The notes beneath the pieces were generated by a model. The model searched no databases, was not told where the DNA came from, and worked only from the letters and a program-made list of their open reading frames with translations. This document shows positions 8,193 through 16,167 of a stretch of 34,311 nt of DNA, in pieces (position 1 is the first letter of the stretch; each line of letters starts with the position of its first letter). Source of the DNA: an uncultured Lachnospiraceae bacterium (GTDB lineage: Bacteria > Bacillota > Clostridia > Lachnospirales > Lachnospiraceae); NCBI GenBank assembly GCA_947086895.1, contig CAMUAR010000037.1:1-34311 (forward strand), in the 5' to 3' direction. The translations under genes were made by a program, and so were the position numbers.

Positions 8193-9971
8193 CAAAATCT
8201 CAATCCGATTCAAATACTTTTCTTTGTACATCTCAATATACTGACGGTATCTTGGATCCATTCCCTCATGAAGATCATCCTGATATTTCTTTCGATCAAA
8301 CGCCTCATGAACTGTCAATTTCTGCATCAAGTAAATTGCGATGTTTGAACAATGATCTGAGATTCGCTCTGTGTTTGTCAGAACTTCTGTAAAACTGATG
8401 CCGTTGTCCGCCGTGCAGACGCCGCCGCGAAGCCTTTTTATATGATTGCGTTTCAAGCGTTCCACAATATCGTCAACAACCTCTTCCATCGGCTCAACAT
8501 AGGCAATTTTATTTAAGTCATCGCTCTTATAAGCCTCGACCGTCAAATCAATTACATTGCGAATTGCATCAAATAAAACTTCTAATTCCTTTTTCGCATC
8601 TGGAGTGAATGTACTTTTATTCTCATGCATATACTCTGCGGTTTCTGCCAGATTTACACAATAATCTCCGATTCTCTCAAAATCACTGACAGACTGCAAA
8701 ATCTCCGTGGCCAGATGGGAATCTTCCTCGGTCATTGTATGGTAAGTGACATTCACCATGTAGGCGTTAATCCCCGCCTCACTCTTATCAAGAAACTCTT
8801 CCCCCGTCTGCATCTGCGCCACAACTTTATCAGAATAGCCATTCAACACAAGATCCGCCACAATCGCCACATTTTCCTTCACGACATTGCACATATCAAA
8901 AAGCACTTTTCGGCACTGCCCCATAGCTACCTGAGGATTCTTTAAAAATGCGTCGTCCAGACAGTCAAGCGTTCGTTTTTCTTTTACCTCGTTACCATCT
9001 CGAACTATTTTATGTAAGAGCTTGTCCATCTGATTTACAAATGGCATCAACACAAGCGCCGCGATAATGTTGATACCAGAGTGCATATTGGCAATATCAC
9101 CGCGGTTTACAACACTATCCATCGCTGCAAAATCAATCACCGCATCCAGTCCATACACACCGATGCCAAACAGCAAAAGACTAAACACATTAAACAGCAC
9201 ATAGCACAAAGAAGCTCTCTTTGCATCTTTATTATTTCCAATACTTGCAAGAACCACCGGCACGCACTTGCCGATATTCTGCCCCAAAAGAATTGGAAAT
9301 GCTGTTGCTACAGTAATGGAGCCGGACGCGGACAGCGCCTGCAAAATACCGACGGACGCGGATGAACTCTGGATTACCGCAGTCAGCAAAAGCCCCGCCA
9401 CAATTCCAATAAACGGATTTCCAAATGATACAAACAATTCTTTAAACCATTCTGCTTCTTTTAAAGGCTCAAATGTCCTCTCCATCGTCGTCATGCCCCA
9501 GAATACAATACCAAATCCCATTAACAGATTTGAAATATTTTTCATCTTTCGTTTTTTCGCAAGCAGTCCGATTCCTGCACCTGCAATAATGATAATCGGC
9601 GCAAAAGATGACGGCTTAAACATCGAGAGCAGAACACCGCCGGAACTAAGATCACCGAGCCGCAGAAGCTGTGCGGTTGCCGTAGAACCGATATTTGCTC
9701 CAAAAATCACCGGGATTGTCTGCACAAGCGCCATAATACCTGCATTTACAAAACCGATCATTGTAATTGAGGTTGCTGCTGAAGATTGAATCACTGCAGT
9801 GACAGCAGTACCCAAGGTCAACCCCGCCCACTTGTTCTCTGTCAATCGCTCCATTGTGCTCTCCAGCTTTGCGCCTGCGAGCTTCTCAATGGAAGAAGCC
9901 ATCAAATTCATACCGTAGAGGAACATGCCGATCCCCGCCAAAAGCGGCAGGAATGATGTTATTGCTTCCAT
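8190..9971 (-). CDS. Na+/phosphate cotransporter with PhoU-like domain
   Basis: A 593-residue Na/Pi cotransporter II family protein (NptA/YjbB type). The N-terminal half has two related membrane repeats bearing the hallmark sequences TAVIQSSAATSITMIGF (about 60) and TAVIQSSSASVGILQAL (about 198). Each is a QSS motif that forms the substrate/Na+ site. From about residue 330 the protein is soluble and helical, with PhoU-like repeats (MGQCRKVLFDMCNVVKEN; SVSDFERIGDYCVNLAE; NTERISDHCSNIAIYL). Bacterial members move phosphate with sodium, and the PhoU-like tail suggests regulation by phosphate status. The ATG at 9971 has an AGAGAGG site. No pst/pho genes are nearby. Confidence 0.9.
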   Translation of the reverse strand: MEAITSFLPLLAGIGMFLYGMNLMASSIEKLAGAKLESTMERLTENKWAGLTLGTAVTAVIQSSAATSITMIGFVNAGIMALVQTIPVIFGANIGSTATAQLLRLGDLSSGGVLLSMFKPSSFAPIIIIAGAGIGLLAKKRKMKNISNLLMGFGIVFWGMTTMERTFEPLKEAEWFKELFVSFGNPFIGIVAGLLLTAVIQSSSASVGILQALSASGSITVATAFPILLGQNIGKCVPVVLASIGNNKDAKRASLCYVLFNVFSLLLFGIGVYGLDAVIDFAAMDSVVNRGDIANMHSGINIIAALVLMPFVNQMDKLLHKIVRDGNEVKEKRTLDCLDDAFLKNPQVAMGQCRKVLFDMCNVVKENVAIVADLVLNGYSDKVVAQMQTGEEFLDKSEAGINAYMVNVTYHTMTEEDSHLATEILQSVSDFERIGDYCVNLAETAEYMHENKSTFTPDAKKELEVLFDAIRNVIDLTVEAYKSDDLNKIAYVEPMEEVVDDIVERLKRNHIKRLRGGVCTADNGISFTEVLTNTERISDHCSNIAIYLMQKLTVHEAFDRKKYQDDLHEGMDPRYRQYIEMYKEKYLNRIEIL

Positions 9972-10175
9972 CTAATTACCTCTCTATTCTGCGCAACGCG
10001 CATAGTCAATCAAAGCCACGGCGGAATGCTGCAAAAAACGGCAGAAAACACCATAATTTGAGCGCCCGTTTTTTATTCTAACATGGAAATGAAATCTATG
10101 GAAGTAGTAATTTACACAAATTTTATTCCATTTTTCATCCTTTTTCTGGTTGTAAGAAAAAATTTTAAAAACCTC

Positions 10176-10203
10176 TTGACAATATTTCAAAATCGAGTAT
10201 AAT
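10176..10203 (+). promoter_or_regulatory. Sigma-A promoter of tRNA-Leu
   Basis: TTGACA (10176-10181), 16 bp, TATAAT (10198-10203). Both hexamers are perfect, about 32 bp before the mature tRNA 5' end, with an A-rich tract upstream. Confidence 0.85.
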
Positions 10204-10234
10204 ATAACTCGTGTCCGCGATATACGGATTACAT

Positions 10235-10317
10235 GCGGAAGTGCTGGAATTGGCAGACAGGCATGACTAAGGATCATGTGGTGCTACACCGTGAGGGTTC
10301 AAGTCCCTTCTTCCGCA
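10235..10317 (+). tRNA. tRNA-Leu, anticodon AAG
   Basis: A class II tRNA. The acceptor arm GCGGAAG/CTTCCGC (10235-10241 and 10310-10316) carries discriminator A at 10317, as expected for leucine. The D-arm CTGGAATTGGCAGACAGG, the anticodon stem CATGA/TCATG with loop CTAAGGA (anticodon AAG), the long variable arm GGTG-CTA-CACC, and the T-arm GAGGG-TTCAAGT-CCCTT are all present. CCA is not encoded. A34 is usually changed to inosine by TadA, allowing CUU and CUC reading. A single tRNA, not part of an array, followed by its own terminator. Confidence 0.97.
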
Positions 10318-10322
10318 TTTGG

Positions 10323-10368
10323 AAGTACGAAATCCGAGCTGAGAAGTTCAGGTTCCGTGCTTTTTTTG
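10323..10368 (+). terminator. Terminator of tRNA-Leu
   Basis: An interrupted stem pairs AGTACGAAATCC with GGTTCCGTGCT, capped by the inner hairpin GAGCT/AGTTC, and is followed by seven T residues at 10361-10367. It begins 6 nt after the tRNA. Confidence 0.8.
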
Positions 10369-10512
10369 TTTCAGGAATATCGATAATATTTTGAGAGTTC
10401 TGCAAAATCTTCAAAAGTCATAAGTAAAATTTGTTGTATTTTACTTATGCTTTTTATAAATTAATTTTTTCCTTATTCTCCCTTTAATTTACAAATTTTT
10501 CCATTTTTTCTA

Positions 10513-10541
10513 TTGACTTTTTACAATTTCTGGTGTATTAT
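10513..10541 (+). promoter_or_regulatory. Sigma-A promoter of a candidate small RNA
   Basis: TTGACT (10513-10518), exactly 17 bp, TATTAT (10536-10541), one mismatch in each box. The predicted start is near A10548. No start codon with a ribosome binding site follows before the terminator at 10582-10630. Confidence 0.75.
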
Positions 10542-10547
10542 AACCAC

Positions 10548-10630
10548 AGTGCTCTTCAGAGTACTTCTATTTCCAAAGAAGAGGCGCTGCAGTTTGGTCA
10601 TTTCACCAGACTACAGCGCCTTTTCTTTTT
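10548..10630 (+). ncRNA. Candidate ~80-nt small RNA
   Basis: Promoter and terminator bound a transcript of about 83 nt with no ORF. Its 5' end forms the hairpin GTGCTC-TTCA-GAGTAC (10549-10564). Next comes a single-stranded pyrimidine/purine stretch (about 10565-10581, CTATTTCCAAAGAAG). Then comes the terminator stem, arms 10582-10598 and 10605-10621 with one mismatch and one wobble, followed by TTTTCTTTTT. The layout, a 5' hairpin, an open region and a terminator, is that of a trans-acting regulatory RNA. I do not recognise the family, and 6S, SRP and tmRNA do not fit. Confidence 0.6.
10582..10630 (+). terminator. Terminator of the candidate small RNA
   Basis: 17-nt arms (10582-10598, 10605-10621) with one C-A mismatch and one wobble pair, a 6-nt loop CATTTC, then TTTTCTTTTT. 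A very stable stem. The sequence 3' of it shows no gene for 200 bp. Confidence 0.85.
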
Positions 10631-10672
10631 CCAGAAATATTTCTTTCCTCTATTCCCTCTCCGATTATTTTA

Positions 10673-10681
10673 TGGTATAAT
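10673..10681 (+). promoter_or_regulatory. Extended -10 promoter of the microprotein transcript
   Basis: TGGTATAAT (TG at 10673-10674, TATAAT 10676-10681) is an extended -10 element. No good -35 is seen at 17 bp. It would give a 5' leader of about 170 nt with two perfect hairpins: TGGAAGCA/TGCTTCCA (10721-10728 and 10736-10743) and CTTGGAA/TTCCAAG (10084-type arms at 10784-10790 and 10800-10806). Confidence 0.5.
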
Positions 10682-10857
10682 ATCCGCAAAAGGCAAAGCA
10701 AACAAGCAAAAATAGAAGAATGGAAGCATGTTTTCTGCTTCCATCTCTTCAAATTTTCTTCTTGCGCAGCGCGCAATGCGAACCTTGGAAGTCCTTGAGT
10801 TCCAAGATCTTGCCGCAGCATCTCTGATGTTATACTTAATTTAAGGAGGAACTTTTT

Positions 10858-10995
10858 ATGGTTACTGATACCACAGCACTTACAATACTTGCTTTAATTA
10901 TACTTCTCTGTATTGTTATAGCAGTAGTTTCTGTTGCTGTTACCATCTCAACAGCTTCTGCTGCGATCGCTGAGGAGGACAACGACGAAGAATAA
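10858..10995 (+). CDS. 45-residue single-pass membrane microprotein
   Basis: ATG at 10858, an ideal AAGGAGGA (10843-10850) 7 nt upstream, and a TAA at 10993-10995. The protein opens MVTDTTALTILALIILLCIV, continues through IAVVSVAVTISTASA and ends in the acidic tail EEDNDEE. About 25 hydrophobic residues form one membrane helix. The hydroxyl/Ala-rich segment after it could be a weak cleavage site, but no basic N-terminus is present, so a membrane anchor with the acidic tail on one face is more likely. A leader with hairpins precedes it and a terminator (11058-11092) follows, so it forms its own transcription unit. I do not recognise the family. It may be a small membrane regulator or a toxin-like peptide. 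Confidence 0.65.
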   Translation: MVTDTTALTILALIILLCIVIAVVSVAVTISTASAAIAEEDNDEE

Positions 10996-11052
10996 AATAT
11001 CCTGCATAAAATGAAACAAGAGAAGATTTTTGTCATGTACATCCTTAAGTAT

Positions 11053-11096
11053 AAAAAGCGGTCAGCAAATTTTTATCTGCCGACCACTTTTTCATT
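11053..11096. terminator. Terminator after the microprotein gene
   Basis: Arms GCGGTCAGCA (11058-11067) and TGCCGACCAC (11078-11087) leave two C-A mismatches on plus, which become G-T wobbles on minus. T-runs lie on both sides. It ends the 45-residue gene transcript, and could also work from the minus side. The interval 11097-11394 shows no gene: short open frames there have no ribosome binding site, and it may be decayed coding sequence. Confidence 0.65.
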
Positions 11097-11394
11097 TTAT
11101 TATCATTAAAAATTTTATCCCCAAAACGCCCTGACTTACGATACTTCCGGGAGAACTCCAACGGCAGCTTAAACTATCGCCAAATCCGGTCTTCCCATTT
11201 CTGTTATAGCAAAGCTTTATTCTGAATGTTTCCAAATATCCAAATTCTGATGCTAATATTTGTCGGGGCTGTTTCTGCTGCATCCTGTTTATAAATCAGT
11301 TTACAAATTTTTGATCTTAAATTATTTTTATAACGAAATATTATGGAATAAATCTATAAATTTTTCGAAAAAATACTGTATAAGGAGATGTGAA

Positions 11395-11460
11395 ATGAGA
11401 CTTTTAATATTTCAGCCGAGTGTTCAAAGTACCACAGTGCTGACAACAGCCCATTTTTGA
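11395..11460 (+). CDS. Possible 21-residue peptide
   Basis: ATG at 11395, preceded at 7 nt by AAGGAG (11382-11387), encodes MRLLIFQPSVQSTTVLTTAHF and stops at 11458-11460. A second AAGGAG immediately after the stop precedes an ATG with only five more codons. No convincing promoter is seen. The frame stays open upstream to 11260 without another start site. It could be a leader peptide, a remnant or chance. It is listed because the ribosome binding site is good. Confidence 0.25.
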   Translation: MRLLIFQPSVQSTTVLTTAHF

Positions 11461-11479
11461 AAGGAGCAATGATCTGCAT

Positions 11480-12928
11480 TTACAGATAATCATCATCTTC
11501 CTCTTCGTCCTCATCCTCCTCCGGCAATTCCTCATAAGTAAGAATGTATGTTCCCGGATGATAGATTGTCAGTTCCATTGTCCGCTCATCGACCATCTCT
11601 ACATTTAACTGAGCCAATACCGTTTTGCGGTTTGCGCCATAGTATAAATAACTCTGCTCCGGGTCATAGTAAGACGGCAGCTGAATCTGCGTTGTCAGAG
11701 GAAAAATATCATCTCTTGTCTCATCCGAAAGCAGAATATCAAACGCGATATAATCAATTATCTCAACACCGAGTTTTCCAAGCATAAGCTCAACGCGATC
11801 CGGCTTTAAAGACTTCGCATCGATAATATCTTTCGGATATTTTGACGGCAGCGCAACTTTTACTGTAGCTGATCTTGTCTCGTTTTTCACTGTGTAGGTA
11901 GTAGCGTTGCTGTAGTTTGGCTTTGATTCTTTGATGCCCTGAACAAGAAACGTCGCTTTTATATTGTAATAATTTGCTGTAACCGTATTATTTCCAACAG
12001 TGATAATTCTTCCGCCAAGCAGTGTAAAATCCTTGACTTCCGCTTCAAATCCATCCTCATAACGCGCTACCACTTTTACATAATCCGTGTCCACATAGTC
12101 GCCAACTGCAACCGGTCCGCCTGTATAAGTCACCGTAATGCTCTCAACTGTTTTCACAGTACATTCCACATTCAGCTTTATCTGCTTTCCGCGGTAGGTT
12201 ATTGTAACTACATTTATACCAATATCCTCAATCACTTCTGGTGTTGCCACATAATTATTGATGCGCTCCGTTGTGCCGTCATTGTAGACCGCCGTCACGT
12301 AAAGTCTGCTGGCAGGAAGCGGATTCCCCTGCATAACACTGCCCTCGAATGTCGCAAACAGATCAGTAATCGGCTTTGCTGCGACTCCATAAACATCAAA
12401 AGTTGCAGCAAGACCATTGTAAGTCACCCGCACTTTCTGCGTTCCTGTCGTGTTAATTACATCGTTTTCAAGCTTATAATTTGTAACTTCAGCAAAACTT
12501 CCATCGGTAAAATTGACATTTACAGAAATATTATCTCTGCTGACGCTGTTGCCAACACTGATCTGCTCGCCCATATAATACGCATAAAGAGACAGCGGCT
12601 TTTTTCCCATTATAATAACATCGCACATCTTTCCGCGGTAAATCACGCGGATGGTATTTGCCCCGTCGCTTGTAATTCTCGTGGTTGAGAGGGCATAATC
12701 AAGAATTTCTTCCGTCGTGCCATCTTCATATATTGCTGAGACGTCCAAGTCTCCCCTTGAAAACTCCTCGCCTACAAGAATGGTATCGCCGTGATATACT
12801 GCATACAGCTGTACTACTTTTTTGACTTTTTCCTCTTCCGCAGCGCGCGCAGACAGCGGAAAAACAGCGACACAAATCAAAAGACCAAACAGGAAAAAGA
12901 CCAGTTTTTTCTGCAATTTCCCAGTCAT
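11480..12928 (-). CDS. Secreted protein with four Ig-like repeats
   Basis: About 482 residues. The N-terminus is a signal peptide (KLQKKLVFFLFGLLICVAVF then SARA-AEEE, cleavage near residue 29). Four repeats of about 80 residues follow, each with the pattern VG-D-V....V-A-Y-DG-....G-NTV-V-Y-G, typical of bacterial Ig-like folds (Big_3/Big_4 type). Then comes a distinct domain (about 350-465) and an extremely acidic C-terminus (PEEDEDEEEDDDYL). No LPXTG, SLH or lipobox is seen, so it is exported and either released or held by partners. The ATG overlaps the upstream TGA by one base, with GGGAGGTGG upstream; GTG at 12931 is an alternative start. Translationally coupled to the next Ig-like gene. 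Confidence 0.85.
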   Translation of the reverse strand: MTGKLQKKLVFFLFGLLICVAVFPLSARAAEEEKVKKVVQLYAVYHGDTILVGEEFSRGDLDVSAIYEDGTTEEILDYALSTTRITSDGANTIRVIYRGKMCDVIIMGKKPLSLYAYYMGEQISVGNSVSRDNISVNVNFTDGSFAEVTNYKLENDVINTTGTQKVRVTYNGLAATFDVYGVAAKPITDLFATFEGSVMQGNPLPASRLYVTAVYNDGTTERINNYVATPEVIEDIGINVVTITYRGKQIKLNVECTVKTVESITVTYTGGPVAVGDYVDTDYVKVVARYEDGFEAEVKDFTLLGGRIITVGNNTVTANYYNIKATFLVQGIKESKPNYSNATTYTVKNETRSATVKVALPSKYPKDIIDAKSLKPDRVELMLGKLGVEIIDYIAFDILLSDETRDDIFPLTTQIQLPSYYDPEQSYLYYGANRKTVLAQLNVEMVDERTMELTIYHPGTYILTYEELPEEDEDEEEDDDYL

Positions 12929-13743
12929 CACTTACCACCTCCCTGCATACTCTTACCCAGATAGTAATCTTCCATTTCCTGCACGGTAATCGACTTTCCA
13001 GCAGTAACTTTCTTCTGAATTTCAACCAGCCTATCAGCAAATGCAATTTCTTCTTTTGTCATATCAGAAGTTTTTGACGGCTTTTTGTAAGTGTACTTCT
13101 TTGAAAAACTCTCTGTCGAAACATAGACTTCTTTTGCATTTTCTTCCGTCAGCGCAGTTACTGTTACTGTGAAGGATACGGACAGTCCGCTTGTGGCGTC
13201 CTTCATTGTAATCTTTGCCTCTCCCTCGCCTCTGGCATGGAGCATTCCTGTCGATTTATCTACTTTTGCCACAAGAATATCGGAGGAAGAAAATGAAAAC
13301 TTTGCATCCTTAATACCATAAGCCTTTCCTACCAGAAGATAATCGCTGCTTTGAACAAGTGTTTTTGCTTTGTTTGATATTGATATGTAAGGTTTTTTAA
13401 CGGTCAGCGCAATCGTGCGCGTGTAAGTTTTACCGCTTTGCTTGATTGTTACAGTGATGGTCGCAGTTCCTTTTGCCACAGGCGTAACGACTCCTTTTGC
13501 ATTTACGGTCGCCACTTTTTTATCACTTGATTTGTATGACAGCTTTGCGGTGGCAGCAAGATTCTTGCAATTAATCTGATAATCTGTGCCAATATAGATT
13601 GTCTTTTTGCTCACTGTCAGCGTTGGTTCTGCCGCCTTCAGCAACATCCCATCCGTCAATAAGAAGAAAACAGAAAACAACATGAAAAAAGCTGTCCATT
13701 TTCTAATATTCTGAGCTTTCACTCTCTGTCTGTCAACGTCCAT
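12928..13743 (-). CDS. Secreted protein with two Big_2-type Ig-like domains
   Basis: 271 residues. I chose the ATG at 13743 because AAGGAGG lies 7 nt upstream; an open frame runs further up to 13836 but there it crosses the leader RNA. The signal/anchor (RKWTAFFMLFSVFFLLTDGM, then LKAAE) is preceded by basic residues. Two Big_2 domains follow (PTLTVSKKTIYIGTDYQ...VATVNAKGVVTPVAKGTATITV and a second ending GEGEAKITMKDATSG). The C-terminal region (about 205-271) is helical and charged, and ends GGGK. This fold is common in adhesins and cell-surface modules. It is first in a two-gene operon, coupled to the next. Confidence 0.85.
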   Translation of the reverse strand: MDVDRQRVKAQNIRKWTAFFMLFSVFFLLTDGMLLKAAEPTLTVSKKTIYIGTDYQINCKNLAATAKLSYKSSDKKVATVNAKGVVTPVAKGTATITVTIKQSGKTYTRTIALTVKKPYISISNKAKTLVQSSDYLLVGKAYGIKDAKFSFSSSDILVAKVDKSTGMLHARGEGEAKITMKDATSGLSVSFTVTVTALTEENAKEVYVSTESFSKKYTYKKPSKTSDMTKEEIAFADRLVEIQKKVTAGKSITVQEMEDYYLGKSMQGGGK

Positions 13744-13929
13744 TAATTTACCTCCTTCCATCCGGCTAAAAAACGCCGTGTTACCCATATTGCATCTGCC
13801 GTAGGCTAAGTTTAGATCCTGCACGCTGTTGCGCAAAGTATCCCTGTGTATGTCCTACGGCAAACCACATACCTTCATTTTTTGAAAAAAGGTTAAAATC
13901 GGGTTCCCGCTGCTTGTTACCTGATAATC
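13744..13929 (-). promoter_or_regulatory. Candidate structured 186-nt leader of the Ig-like operon
   Basis: The RNA between the promoter and the ribosome binding site is rich in structure. TGCCGTAGG (13797-13805) pairs with CCTACGGCA (13854-13862) in a perfect 9-bp stem enclosing GCGC-AACA-GCGT. A competing stem, GTATGT with ACATAC, spans the 5' half of that helix, so the two are exclusive or form a pseudoknot. The motif GGTAAC occurs near both ends, and CGGC/GCCG forms a hairpin just 5' of the Shine-Dalgarno. None of the riboswitch cores I know (TPP, SAM, cobalamin, c-di-GMP-I/II, c-di-AMP) fit. It may be a riboswitch or protein-bound leader. Confidence 0.5.
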
Positions 13930-13935
13930 CATTTA

Positions 13936-13963
13936 CTTATAATATAGTATGCCTTCTTGTCAA
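13936..13963 (-). promoter_or_regulatory. Sigma-A promoter of the Ig-like operon
   Basis: On the minus strand, TTGACA (13958-13963), 16 bp, TATAAG (13936-13941). Start near 13929. The stretch 13964-14163, up to the helicase stop, is A/T-rich with no gene or clear terminator. Confidence 0.7.
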
Positions 13964-14163
13964 AATTGTTGCAGTATACTATTTTTCCATATTTTCTGTT
14001 AAGAAAAATAATCTTATCTGCTTTTGTTATGCTCCAACTCTGATGATAAGTTTTTGAAAGAATCCGCTTATATTGCAGATAATTTTATACAGATTATGCA
14101 TCTATAGTAAATTTAAAAAAGATATTTTAGAAAAAACTTCTCTGAATTGATTTTTGTGACCGC

Positions 14164-16167
14164 TTATCTGGCAGCAAGAAGCCCGCATTTCATACAAAAA
14201 TCCAGATCCAGCGTCTTTGTTCCCCTTAGCCGGTCAAACCGAATGGAGATTTTTCCATCCCGCAGCTGCACAACTGTGCCGTCTCCAAGAGTTTTGTGAC
14301 GCACTCTTGCACCTTCGCAAAATGCCGTGTGATCCGTCAGCAGTTCCGTGACAAAACGCGATATTTCTTGTTGTTTGTTGTACCGCTCTTTCGCCCATAA
14401 AATAGACAATTTATCTTTTGTGCGCGTCATTGCCACATAAAACATGCGGCGTTCTTCTTCCATATCCTCATTTACAACTGCCTTGTGATGCGGCGCAATG
14501 CCTTCGTTCGCATCAACAATATACACGTGCGGAAATTCCAGCCCTTTTGAGCCGTGAAATGTCATTAAAGTTACTGCATCCTCATCTTTATTCTGTTTTT
14601 TTTCTCCCTGTTCTTTCAGCTGCTCCCGATATTCTTCAATATGCAGAAACCATTCTGTGTATGTTTTATATCCTTTTGCCGCCTCCTCCAACTGCGCCAT
14701 TGTATCAAACAATTCTTCTTCATTGATACGACGGAATTTTGCGTACTCCCGAAGATAATCGTCATAACCCATCGCGCGCCGTATATAGTTGACTGCGGCA
14801 TAAGGGTCCATTCTTTTCAGCAGCTTTAAATCGGTTTCCAGCTGTTCCAGCTTATCCACTACATAACGTTTGTTGATCCGAAGATAATACTGTTTTACTT
14901 TCCACAAATCCACCTGTTTTTCTGGAAACGCTTCTCTTGACAAATATCGTTTTGGACGGTTCATAATTTCAAAGTACAGCGCGCGGTCACGATCGCCCGT
15001 TGCAAGCCGAATATAAGTAAGAATATTTTTTGCAATCCAGTGATCGTACAAATTTGGCAGTGCGTCTCTCATCAAAAACGGAATATTATACTCCATCAAC
15101 TTTTCCACCAGCGCGCCCGGCTGTAAGTTTGTCCGGTATAAAACAGCGATATCACGGTAGCTGCCGCCTTTGTGGTGAAATTCCAGCAATTCCTGTACCA
15201 TCGCTTCATTCTGCGCCCGGACATTTGGATATGCGCGCACTTCAACTTTTCCTCCCGCTCCCCGCGACGCCAAAATCTTCTTTTGGAAACGCTTGGTATT
15301 TACGGAAACAAGTCGGCCTGCCGCAGCGACAATCTCCTCCATCGAGCGATAATTCACATCGAGCAGCACCTGTTTGCAATCCGGGTAATCCTTTGGAAAA
15401 TTCAACATAATCTCTGGCTTTGCGCCGCGAAAACGATAGATGCTTTGGTCGTCGTCCCCGACGATAAAAAGATTATTCTCCGGCTTTGCAAGCAGGCGAA
15501 TAATATCGTACTGCACGCGGTTGATATCCTGAAATTCATCAATCAAAATATACTTATACCGACGCTGCCAGCCTGCTAAAATATCTGGTCTTGCCGTAAG
15601 CAGCTCATAGCACATCAGAAGCATATCGTCAAAATCAATGCGGTTGGAATTTCTCAACATCAACTCATAAGCGCGGTATATTTGCTTAAAACATTGCTCG
15701 GAACAATTCATCGAATAATAATGTTCCACATCCATTCGATCGCCTTTCACAATGCTGATCTCGCTGATAATTCCCTCGATAAATTCTTTTTCATCCTCAA
15801 TTTCAAGCTTCATCTTTCCGACCAGATCCCGGAAAAATTGACAGCGTTCTTCCTCTTTGATAATACAGGACGCATCATAGTTATATGCTCGCTTAAGTAT
15901 TCCAAAATAGACGGAATGAAACGTTCCAAAATGAACCTTACTGTCTGTAAGTCCCATCAATTTTTCAAACCGCTCCCGCATCTCTTTCGCCGCCGCCCTT
16001 GTAAATGTGATTACAAGAATATGCTCCGGCTTAACTCCATAATCCTCAATCAGCGCGCGGGTGCGGTTTGTGATAACCGTTGTTTTTCCAGAACCGGGAC
16101 CAGCCAGCACCATCATTGGTCCATCCCGGTGCTTAATCGCTTTTTGTTGTGCTTCGTTTTGTTCCAT
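14164..16167 (-). CDS. UvrD/PcrA-like SF1A DNA helicase
   Basis: 667 residues, slightly shorter than PcrA/UvrD (about 720-740). It shows Walker A AGPGSGKTT (22-30), the TFTRAAAKEM segment, YILIDEFQDIN (Walker B), GDDDQSIYRFRGA, TFHGSKGLEFPHVYI (motif V) and EERRMFYVAMTRTKD (motif VI). The C-terminus has a PcrA-like beta module (RVRHKTLGDGTVVQLRDG) and then CMKCG. It unwinds DNA 3'-5', acting in repair and in clearing proteins from DNA. The ATG at 16167 overlaps the gltX TGA by one base, with GGAG just upstream, so it is translationally coupled to gltX. A TTG at 16170 is an alternative start. Whether this is the main PcrA cannot be told here. Confidence 0.88.
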   Translation of the reverse strand: MEQNEAQQKAIKHRDGPMMVLAGPGSGKTTVITNRTRALIEDYGVKPEHILVITFTRAAAKEMRERFEKLMGLTDSKVHFGTFHSVYFGILKRAYNYDASCIIKEEERCQFFRDLVGKMKLEIEDEKEFIEGIISEISIVKGDRMDVEHYYSMNCSEQCFKQIYRAYELMLRNSNRIDFDDMLLMCYELLTARPDILAGWQRRYKYILIDEFQDINRVQYDIIRLLAKPENNLFIVGDDDQSIYRFRGAKPEIMLNFPKDYPDCKQVLLDVNYRSMEEIVAAAGRLVSVNTKRFQKKILASRGAGGKVEVRAYPNVRAQNEAMVQELLEFHHKGGSYRDIAVLYRTNLQPGALVEKLMEYNIPFLMRDALPNLYDHWIAKNILTYIRLATGDRDRALYFEIMNRPKRYLSREAFPEKQVDLWKVKQYYLRINKRYVVDKLEQLETDLKLLKRMDPYAAVNYIRRAMGYDDYLREYAKFRRINEEELFDTMAQLEEAAKGYKTYTEWFLHIEEYREQLKEQGEKKQNKDEDAVTLMTFHGSKGLEFPHVYIVDANEGIAPHHKAVVNEDMEEERRMFYVAMTRTKDKLSILWAKERYNKQQEISRFVTELLTDHTAFCEGARVRHKTLGDGTVVQLRDGKISIRFDRLRGTKTLDLDFCMKCGLLAAR

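Noticed and set aside
10533..10715. 60-residue ORF across the candidate sRNA
   Set aside because: Its start overlaps the -10 box and it runs through the terminator stem; no ribosome site.
9988..10776. Repeated TTGCGC/GCGCAA palindromes (9988-10000 and 10762-10776)
   Set aside because: Short, GC-rich, imperfect and at unlike positions relative to genes; not enough to call an operator.
11092..11283. 63-residue minus-strand ORF
   Set aside because: No ribosome site or recognised domain; it may be decayed sequence but cannot be assigned.
12726..13046. Overlapping minus-strand 106-residue ORF
   Set aside because: It shadows the two coupled Ig-like genes in another frame, with no ribosome site.
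13744..13929. c-di-GMP-I (GEMM) riboswitch in the leader of the Ig-like operon
   Set aside because: On plus, GCGCAAAG and GGCAAACC do occur, but in the reverse order and on the strand away from any gene; the minus strand lacks both core motifs.
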